Source of the DNA: Oscillospiraceae bacterium
GTDB taxonomy: Bacteria; Bacillota_A; Clostridia; Oscillospirales; CAG-272
Length of the DNA: 12,852 bases
Assembly (NCBI GenBank): GCA_015064195.1
Contig: SVSO01000071.1
Location: forward strand, 1 to 12,852
Reading direction: 5' to 3'
The position numbers were made by a program, and so were the translations under genes. Shown in pieces: positions 7,371 through 12,327 of this stretch. The notes below the pieces were generated by a model. That model searched no databases, was not told the DNA's origin, and saw only the letters and a list, made by a program, of their open reading frames with translations. Numbering within the stretch: the first letter of the stretch is position 1; every line of letters starts with the position of its first letter.

Positions 7371-7562
7371 TTATGCCAGCTTGCCGTCAGGCACCTGAAT
7401 GCCGGACAGACCCTGCTCGACTGCTTCGTCTTTTCTTTCCACCTCGCCGCTTGCCGTTACGACAACCGGTTCGCCGGTGCGGAGTGCTTCCGCCAGTGCA
7501 CGGCGTCTTGCCGCGATGGCATCGGCATTGGGAGTCTGCTGATTGTAGTTATTGTTATCCAT
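7371..7562 (-). CDS. Small orphan protein of 63 residues
   Basis: I do not recognise this product. It starts with an Asn/Gln-rich, probably disordered stretch (MDNNNYNQQ), followed by a basic-acidic helix (about residues 13-30). A short strand-like part (EPVVVTASGEV) and a flexible tail ending in DGKLA complete it. It has no cysteine, no signal peptide and no membrane segment. A GGAGGG ribosome site lies nine bases before the ATG, and the gene fits between the zinc/membrane gene and the E2-like gene with short gaps, so it is very likely translated. Its place beside the E2-like gene makes it a candidate modifier, adaptor or substrate. However, it is too short for a full beta-grasp fold and lacks a Gly-Gly end, so a ubiquitin role is not supported by sequence. 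Confidence 0.75.
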   Translation of the reverse strand: MDNNNYNQQTPNADAIAARRRALAEALRTGEPVVVTASGEVERKDEAVEQGLSGIQVPDGKLA

Positions 7563-7583
7563 AATTCAAAACCCTCCGTTTGA

Positions 7584-8576
7584 TTATGCGGCGAAGCTTC
7601 TGATGATCTCGCCGTTTTCGTTGATGGAAGCGACACAGCCGCGCAGTGCAGCCTCTGCCTGCTCCTCGCCCTGGGTCTGCACCATGCGTGCGTATGCGTT
7701 GTCCGCCAGATTGCTGTTCTGGGTGAGAAGCGTCTCCAGATCCACGCCCTTGTTCTGATTGCGGATCATGGTGTATTCCATGTAGTCTGCCATCTGCTGC
7801 AGTGCCGCAGAGTCAGACTCGATGAAGCCGGATGTTTCCTTTAAGTAAACGATATAGTCGATGGTGTTGCGAATGGTGTAGTAGATGCACTTGAATATGC
7901 CGACGAAGATCATTATGGCAAAGCCTATGGCCGCGCCGATAAATCCTGCGCCGGAGCCTTCATCGAAGCCTGCCTTGATCGCTTCCCACAGGCAGCTGAA
8001 GTAATACTTGACGAAGGACCAGAACACGCCGCCGATGCCGGCAAAGATGAGGCCATATACCAGACCGCCGCCGAAGCTGCCGGCCGAAATGCCCATGGAA
8101 AGGCCGAGGATAAAGCCGATCACCATACCGATGATGGAAAGGATGAAGTGGAATTTGATCTTGTTCTTATTCTTGGTCAGCTGCTTCACGTTGTCCGCAA
8201 CCAGCTCGCGGCAGCAATCGTAGCAGAGAGCCTGACCCTGATACTGTTCGTCGTTGACACCGTAGTTGTCATAGCAGTCCTGACAGATAAACTTTCCGCA
8301 TCTTGCGCACTTTGCCACTGCGGGCTGATCCTGATGATAGTAGCAGATCGGGCCGCGGGGAGGCGTGAAGGTGGGCGCCGCAGGAGGCGTGAAGACAGGC
8401 GCCTGATTTGCGGGCGGCGTGAACGTGGGCGCCTGCTGCTGAGCTGCGGGCGGAGTAAACGTCGGCACCTGCTGCTGAGGCTGAGCCGGCGGGGTAAACG
8501 TCGGAACCTGCTGCTGCTGAGGCTGAGCCGGCGGGGTAAACGTCGGGATGCCGTTGGGGTTCTGATTGTTGTTCAT
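7584..8576 (-). CDS. Membrane protein with FTPP repeats and a B-box/RING-like zinc module
   Basis: The 330-residue protein has three parts. Residues 11-73 are a Pro/Gln-rich tail with six copies of x-F-T-P-P. Residues 78-121 hold eight zinc ligands in binuclear treble-clef order: C78-x2-H81, C90-x2-C93, C98-x2-C101 and C118-x2-C121. The spacing is B-box-like. A polar Lys/Asn stretch follows, then hydrophobic segments at about 143-163, 169-189 and 209-233, and a helical C-terminal region (about 250-330). It is probably a membrane protein with the zinc module facing the cytoplasm. It is the only clear membrane protein in the operon and lies next to the E2-like gene. RING and B-box domains recruit E2 enzymes, so an E3-like or scaffold role is possible but inferred. 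The FTPP tail could instead be a docking sequence. ATG 8576 has AGGAGG nine bases upstream. Confidence 0.85.
   Translation of the reverse strand: MNNNQNPNGIPTFTPPAQPQQQQVPTFTPPAQPQQQVPTFTPPAAQQQAPTFTPPANQAPVFTPPAAPTFTPPRGPICYYHQDQPAVAKCARCGKFICQDCYDNYGVNDEQYQGQALCYDCCRELVADNVKQLTKNKNKIKFHFILSIIGMVIGFILGLSMGISAGSFGGGLVYGLIFAGIGGVFWSFVKYYFSCLWEAIKAGFDEGSGAGFIGAAIGFAIMIFVGIFKCIYYTIRNTIDYIVYLKETSGFIESDSAALQQMADYMEYTMIRNQNKGVDLETLLTQNSNLADNAYARMVQTQGEEQAEAALRGCVASINENGEIIRSFAA
8358..8546 (-). repeat. Imperfect in-frame tandem repeats encoding x-F-T-P-P
   Basis: Six imperfect units of about 24-42 bp encode [PV]-x-F-T-P-P separated by Gln/Ala-rich spacers, at residues 11-73 of the zinc/membrane protein. 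On the plus strand the units show as repeated GGCGGGGTAAACGTCGG-like words. Unit number could vary between strains through replication slippage. Confidence 0.85.
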
Positions 8577-8599
8577 GCGAAATAGTCCTCCTGAGAAGA

Positions 8600-8869
8600 T
8601 TAAAATTTTACTCGGTTATACTGATCCAGCGACTGCGCCAGCTGCTCAAGCTTCGGCAGTGCCGCATTCAGCGTATCCACCGGCGCGGCTGTCAAGCGGG
8701 CGATCTGATCCATCAGCTCCCGGAACTGCATGGCCTTGTCGTCATCCCATGCGGATGTCCGGGCAACGCCTGCACGGATGCCGGCACTGATGCGCTCGAT
8801 GTCGCGGACAGTGTTGGTGATCTCACGTTTCATTTCCCTGATCACTTCAGGGGATGCTTTTACTGCCAT
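8600..8869 (-). CDS. WXG100-like small helical protein (W-x-D type), third copy
   Basis: The 89-residue protein is almost entirely helical, with a mid-point turn carrying W41 (SAWDDDKAMQF). That is the helix-turn-helix plan and length of WXG100/ESAT-6 proteins, but the turn reads W-x-D instead of W-x-G. WXG100 proteins form four-helix dimers and are exported by, or help, type VII secretion. The C-terminal half resembles the neighbouring 93-residue protein (KLEQLAQSLDQY against KLEALLEAIEQY), so the two are paralogues. It ends LDQY plus five residues with a terminal Phe, a pattern shared with two neighbours. ATG 8869 has GGGAGG upstream. Ten bases separate its ATG from the stop of the preceding gene. 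Confidence 0.82.
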   Translation of the reverse strand: MAVKASPEVIREMKREITNTVRDIERISAGIRAGVARTSAWDDDKAMQFRELMDQIARLTAAPVDTLNAALPKLEQLAQSLDQYNRVKF

Positions 8870-8880
8870 AACTGCCTCCC

Positions 8881-9162
8881 TTACAGTGACGTGTTTTCAT
8901 ACTGCTCGATGGCTTCCAGCAGCGCTTCCAGCTTCCGGATGCATTCCTCAAGCTCGGCGATGGGCTGATTCAGCGCACCGCAGCATTCGGAAATGATGCT
9001 GCCCAGCGCCGCGTATTTCTGGTCATGCCAGCCGCCGGAGCCAGCCTGACTGTAGCTTCTCGCCAGCGATTTCGCCGCGCCGTCAAGCTCACGGATGGAG
9101 GTCTGTGCGCAGCCGATGCCGCCGCGAACCGCCGATTTTTCAACAGAAACGCCGTTTGCCAT
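8881..9162 (-). CDS. WXG100-like small helical protein (W-x-D type), second copy
   Basis: A 93-residue helical protein with a Gly-rich turn around W45 (GSGGWHDQKY), flanked by two amphipathic helices. The layout matches WXG100 proteins. The W-x-D-x-K-Y turn is shared with the first gene of the operon (WKDAKY). Two adjacent cysteines (C60, C61) in the second helix are unusual for this class. It ends IEQY plus five residues (last residue Leu), close to the ends of the 89- and 248-residue neighbours. The ribosome site is GGAGA before ATG 9162. It probably pairs with one of its paralogues, but which one cannot be told from sequence. Confidence 0.82.
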   Translation of the reverse strand: MANGVSVEKSAVRGGIGCAQTSIRELDGAAKSLARSYSQAGSGGWHDQKYAALGSIISECCGALNQPIAELEECIRKLEALLEAIEQYENTSL

Positions 9163-9180
9163 ATTGTTTCTCCAATCGAA

Positions 9181-9927
9181 TCAAAATGTGGTGGAAAGAT
9201 ACTGCTCAATGTACGCCAGACACTGGGACACGGCATTTGCCTTGCCCCGCGCCATGTCGGAGCTTTGGGATTCGATGCGGCTTGCCGCATTCACATAGGA
9301 ATTCACGGCGCTCTCCAGCCGCCACATGGCCCGCTGCAGCCGTTCCAGCTTATCCTTCAGCTTGGACAGGCGGTTCTTTTCCAGATCCAGCTCCTCCGCT
9401 GTCTGATCCCGCTTCACCTTCGTCACCTTGAGGGAATGCTCCAGCACCGCCTGACGCTCACTGAGGGAACGATGCTCCGCCTCCAGTCGGTTTATCTCGC
9501 TGTAGCAGTTCTTCAGCCGCTGTTCGCAGTGATAGATGGCATCCTGACGGTTCTGATAGCTGTCATCGTCCTCATCGCTTGAGGACTGAGAGCTGAGATA
9601 GCTGATCTCCGAGCGGAGGTGCGATGCCTCCGATTCAAGGGAGCGGATGGAGCGTTCGATGCGAGGAAGGCGTTCCTCGATCCCGTCCAGCTCCCCGGTC
9701 ATCTCCTTGATCTGCTTTTCCAGTGCGGCAAGCTCCCGCTCCAGCCGGTTGACCTTCGTTTCGGATTCCTCCACATCGATACGCGCCTGATTCAGGCTCG
9801 TCTGGCATTCCGAGAGGATGCCGGAGGTGCGATTGCTTGCACGGGATGCCATGCCGGAAATATCCGATTCAAACGCGCCGAGTGAATTTTTCACCTGACG
9901 CAGTGCTTCTGCGCTAACATCGATCAC
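9181..9927 (-). CDS. Coiled-coil protein, possible long WXG/LXG-type relative
   Basis: The 248-residue protein is almost wholly helical. Heptad-rich coiled coils at about 50-110 and 140-205 are joined by a Ser/Asp-rich acidic hinge (about 112-123), suggesting a hairpin of two long helices. The first ~45 residues (MIDVSAEALRQVKNSLGAF) and the last ~45 look like a split WXG100-type helical pair with the coiled coil inserted between. The end, IEQY plus five residues with terminal Phe, matches its two downstream neighbours. No enzyme motif, signal peptide or membrane segment is seen. It starts at GTG 9927, eight bases after the first gene, with a modest AGGTG site. It may be a structural or exported partner of the W-x-D proteins. 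Its exact family is unknown to me. Confidence 0.8.
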   Translation of the reverse strand: MIDVSAEALRQVKNSLGAFESDISGMASRASNRTSGILSECQTSLNQARIDVEESETKVNRLERELAALEKQIKEMTGELDGIEERLPRIERSIRSLESEASHLRSEISYLSSQSSSDEDDDSYQNRQDAIYHCEQRLKNCYSEINRLEAEHRSLSERQAVLEHSLKVTKVKRDQTAEELDLEKNRLSKLKDKLERLQRAMWRLESAVNSYVNAASRIESQSSDMARGKANAVSQCLAYIEQYLSTTF

Positions 9928-9935
9928 GGCGCACC

Positions 9936-10166
9936 TCAGTATTTTTCATTGGCGATGATGAGAAAATGGTCGATGGCCGAGCAGCAGTCGTCACCGGCCG
10001 TGATGAGATCCCGGGACTGTCTGGCGATCTGACCCACGGAAGCGGACAGCTCCCGGTATTTCGCATCCTTCCAGAGGGCGGATGCCGATGCGATGCCGGC
10101 GCTGAGATTCTTCACCGCCGCCTCAAAATCGCGCACATCCTGCCGGATAAGCTCCGAGCCCATCAT
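9936..10166 (-). CDS. WXG100-like small helical protein (W-x-D type), first gene of the operon
   Basis: A 76-residue helical protein with the turn ALWKDAKY (W32), flanked by two helices. It is a WXG100-like protein with W-x-D in place of W-x-G and is paralogous to the two other small proteins downstream. I prefer ATG 10166 because GGGGTGA lies just upstream at an ideal distance. ATG 10187 is in frame (83 residues) but has no ribosome site. Its end (IDHF plus eight residues) is a looser version of the C-terminal pattern in its neighbours. A double cysteine lies in helix 2 (CC at 61-62), as in the 93-residue paralogue. It is the first gene after the operon promoter. Confidence 0.78.
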   Translation of the reverse strand: MMGSELIRQDVRDFEAAVKNLSAGIASASALWKDAKYRELSASVGQIARQSRDLITAGDDCCSAIDHFLIIANEKY

Positions 10167-10168
10167 TC

Positions 10169-10175
10169 TCACCCC
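10169..10175 (-). promoter_or_regulatory. Ribosome binding site of the first operon gene
   Basis: Minus-strand GGGGTGA lies two bases before ATG 10166 and contains GGTGA, complementary to the 16S 3' end of Firmicutes. It favours 10166 over the in-frame ATG at 10187, which has no comparable site. Confidence 0.6.
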
Positions 10176-10230
10176 GAATCTGTTCATTCTGCCAATAAAA
10201 TGCTTTACTTTGTTTAATGTTTTCCCTGAT

Positions 10231-10259
10231 AGTATAACATATTTTTAACCATTTGTCAA
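10231..10259 (-). promoter_or_regulatory. Sigma-A promoter of the ten-gene operon
   Basis: On the minus strand a perfect -35 box TTGACA (10259-10254) is followed by a 17-base A/T-rich spacer and TATACT (10236-10231), preceded by TG as in extended -10 promoters. Transcription should start near 10224, giving a leader of roughly 58 bases to ATG 10166. A second TTGACAAA copy lies 12 bases upstream (TTGACA at 10271-10266), overlapping the pepT stop codon. The box quality suggests strong, possibly constitutive expression unless repressed. No obvious operator palindrome is seen. Confidence 0.9.
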
Positions 10260-10267
10260 TAGTTTTG

Positions 10268-11485
10268 TCAACAATCAGCGTATAATTTTGCGATTTCCAC
10301 AATCTGGAGCGCGCCCTTGTCCATCTCTTCTGCAACGGCATATTCAAAGCGTCCATGGCAATTGTGCGCACCTGTACCGAGGTTGGGACAGGGCAGTCCC
10401 ATGTAGGACAGCCGGGAGCCATCGGTGCCGCCGCGGATGGGATGGATGATCGGTTCTCCGCCCAGCGTCCGGATGGCTTTTCCCGCATTGTCGATGATGT
10501 GGCGCACCGGTTCCACCATCTCCCGCATATTGCGGTAGCTGTACCGGATCTCCGTCTTCACCGTGCCCTCTCCGTACCGGCGGTCAAGCTCCTCCGCCGC
10601 ACGAACGGCATAGTCCAGCCGACCGTCAAGCTTTGCCGCATCGTGGTCGCGGACGATGAAATGAAGCTCCGCCGATTCCACCGTGCCGCTCATGGAGGTG
10701 AGATGATAGAAGCCCTGATAGCCTGTCGTATGCTCCGGCCGCTCCAGTGCGGGAAGCATGGCGAAATATTCCTGCGCGATGACGGATGCATTGCGCATGG
10801 TATTCTTGGCACTGCCGGGATGGGTGCTGACACCGGTGACAGTGACGGTGAGGGATGCGGCGTTGAAATTCTCATATTCCAGCTCGCCGAATGCACCGCC
10901 GTCCAGCGTATAGGCAAACGCCGCGCCGAATGCTGCCACGTCGAACCGATCCGCGCCCCGGCCGATCTCCTCGTCCGGCGTGAATCCGATGCGGATCTTT
11001 CCGTGGCGGATGGTGGGATCGGCAAGCATCAGCTCCGCCGCCGTCAGGATGTCCGCGATACCCGCCTTATCGTCCGCGCCCAGCAGTGTGGTGCCGTCGG
11101 TGACGACGAGCGAACATCCCGCATACCGGGACAGCGCCGGATATTCCGCCAGCCGCATGACGATGCCGTCGCTGAGGGTCACGTCTCCGCCCTCGTATTT
11201 GACGAGCCGGGGACGGACATTTTCAAAGGGAACGCAGTCCACCACGTCCATGTGGGCGATGAAACCGATGACCGGCGCATTCTCACAGCCCGGTGTCGCG
11301 GGGATCGTGGCAAAAAGATAGCCGTTTTCGTCAAGCGTGACCTCGGAAAGTCCCATTTCCCGCATTTCATCGGCCAACACCTTTGCAAATTCCATCTGCG
11401 AGGGCGTTGTGGGGCAGGTATCGCTCGCTTCATCGGATGCCGTGGGATACACGGCATAGCGCATCAGTCGTTCATATGCTCTCAT
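10268..11485 (-). CDS. pepT: Peptidase T (tripeptide aminopeptidase, M20B)
   Basis: The 405-residue protein has the length and motif layout of peptidase T, a cytoplasmic two-zinc enzyme that removes the N-terminal residue of tripeptides. Predicted metal ligands and catalytic residues are in place: H78 and D80 in AHMDVVD, bridging D139 in GADDKAG, E172/E173 in PDEEIG, D195 in YTLDGG and H377 in NCHGRFEY. These positions fall within one or two residues of those I recall for the Salmonella enzyme. The dimerisation domain lies between about 205 and 320, and the substrate loop RGGTDGSRLS at 351-360. The ATG overlaps the preceding acetyltransferase stop (ATGA) and has GAAGGAG upstream. No terminator follows, so some transcripts may run on into the WXG-like operon. 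Confidence 0.96.
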   Translation of the reverse strand: MRAYERLMRYAVYPTASDEASDTCPTTPSQMEFAKVLADEMREMGLSEVTLDENGYLFATIPATPGCENAPVIGFIAHMDVVDCVPFENVRPRLVKYEGGDVTLSDGIVMRLAEYPALSRYAGCSLVVTDGTTLLGADDKAGIADILTAAELMLADPTIRHGKIRIGFTPDEEIGRGADRFDVAAFGAAFAYTLDGGAFGELEYENFNAASLTVTVTGVSTHPGSAKNTMRNASVIAQEYFAMLPALERPEHTTGYQGFYHLTSMSGTVESAELHFIVRDHDAAKLDGRLDYAVRAAEELDRRYGEGTVKTEIRYSYRNMREMVEPVRHIIDNAGKAIRTLGGEPIIHPIRGGTDGSRLSYMGLPCPNLGTGAHNCHGRFEYAVAEEMDKGALQIVEIAKLYADC

Positions 11486-12327
11486 TTTTTGTTCTCCTTC
11501 GATGCCATCATGTAATACTGGCAGATTTTATACCCGGCGTAGCCGTACATCACGTCAAGACCGCTGTAGGTGTAGCCGAGAAATGCGGTTTTCATCCCGC
11601 CGTCATGCAGTGCCTTTGTTCCGTGGATGGTCAGATTCACGCCGATATGCCGGCCGCGGTGAGAATGCTTCACCGATGTGCAGCCGACACTGCCGATGCC
11701 CGCTCCCTCCGTGCCGAAGCTTACAATCAGCGTGCCGACAATTTCCCCGGCATCCTCCGCAACGAGAATACGCTGATTCTCGCTGTCAAATTTGTCCGCT
11801 GTATAATATTTCGTAAAGGACGGATGAGCGTCCTCCGTGCAGACGTGAATCGCCGGAAGATCCGCCGCCCTCGCAAAGCGATAGCAAATCGCGCTCGCTT
11901 CCGGTTTCGCCGAAAAATCCGCCAGCGCCATTTTCATATCAAAGCACTCACAGCCCCAGTCATGCGCATAGCCGCGCTTGGCAAAAAATGCCGCCGCGCC
12001 CTGTAAATTTCCGCCGCAGACCGGGCCGTCTGACGGCACACCGGGGGTAATATATCCATCCCCCGCACCGATCACGATGCGCTCTCCGACTGCTGCCGCC
12101 TCCGCTTCAAGGAGCAGCTCCGAGCCGATGCCGCGCCCTCGCCATTCCGCGTCCACGCACAGCATCCGGATGCAGTTTTTGTGTACCGCCGCCGCACCGA
12201 TGAGTTTTCCGTTTTCATAACGCCCGATCACTCTGTTTTCCGGATCGGCAAGAAGCTGCCGCACGGTTTTCTCCGAACGCACGGTATCGGGGAAATTTCT
12301 GAGATACAGCTCGTACAGCTCGCTCAT
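11482..12327 (-). CDS. Tandem GNAT-domain acetyltransferase
   Basis: The 281-residue protein contains two GNAT folds. The N-terminal domain (about 1-135) has the acetyl-CoA pyrophosphate loop WRGRGIGSELL (62-72) and the typical AAAFFAKRGY ending (111-120). The C-terminal domain (about 147-275) has HRGRHIGVNLTIHG (223-236), where H227 replaces the usual glycine of R-G-x-G-x-G, followed by a GY-x-Y-AGYK end. GNAT enzymes move an acetyl group from acetyl-CoA to an amine on a small molecule, peptide or protein. The substrate cannot be told here. Tandem GNATs often keep one active domain, and here the N-terminal one looks better conserved. The gene overlaps both neighbours by ATGA, and its own ribosome site is weak, so translation is probably coupled to the dehydrogenase gene. 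Confidence 0.88.
   Translation of the reverse strand: MSELYELYLRNFPDTVRSEKTVRQLLADPENRVIGRYENGKLIGAAAVHKNCIRMLCVDAEWRGRGIGSELLLEAEAAAVGERIVIGAGDGYITPGVPSDGPVCGGNLQGAAAFFAKRGYAHDWGCECFDMKMALADFSAKPEASAICYRFARAADLPAIHVCTEDAHPSFTKYYTADKFDSENQRILVAEDAGEIVGTLIVSFGTEGAGIGSVGCTSVKHSHRGRHIGVNLTIHGTKALHDGGMKTAFLGYTYSGLDVMYGYAGYKICQYYMMASKENKK

Noticed and set aside
7371..7562. 63-residue protein as ubiquitin or Pup
   Set aside because: It has no Gly-Gly or GGE/GGQ end, is too short for a full beta-grasp, and no proteasome or Pup ligase is nearby. It is kept only as an unassigned candidate.
8358..8546. Repeats as a possible CRISPR array
   Set aside because: Repeat units are in frame, unequal in length and encode F-T-P-P in a well-supported gene. 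There are no unique spacers of constant length and no cas genes.
10123..10488. 121-codon minus-strand frame spanning the pepT end and operon promoter
   Set aside because: It overlaps pepT and the first operon gene in another frame, crosses the promoter, and has no domain signature.
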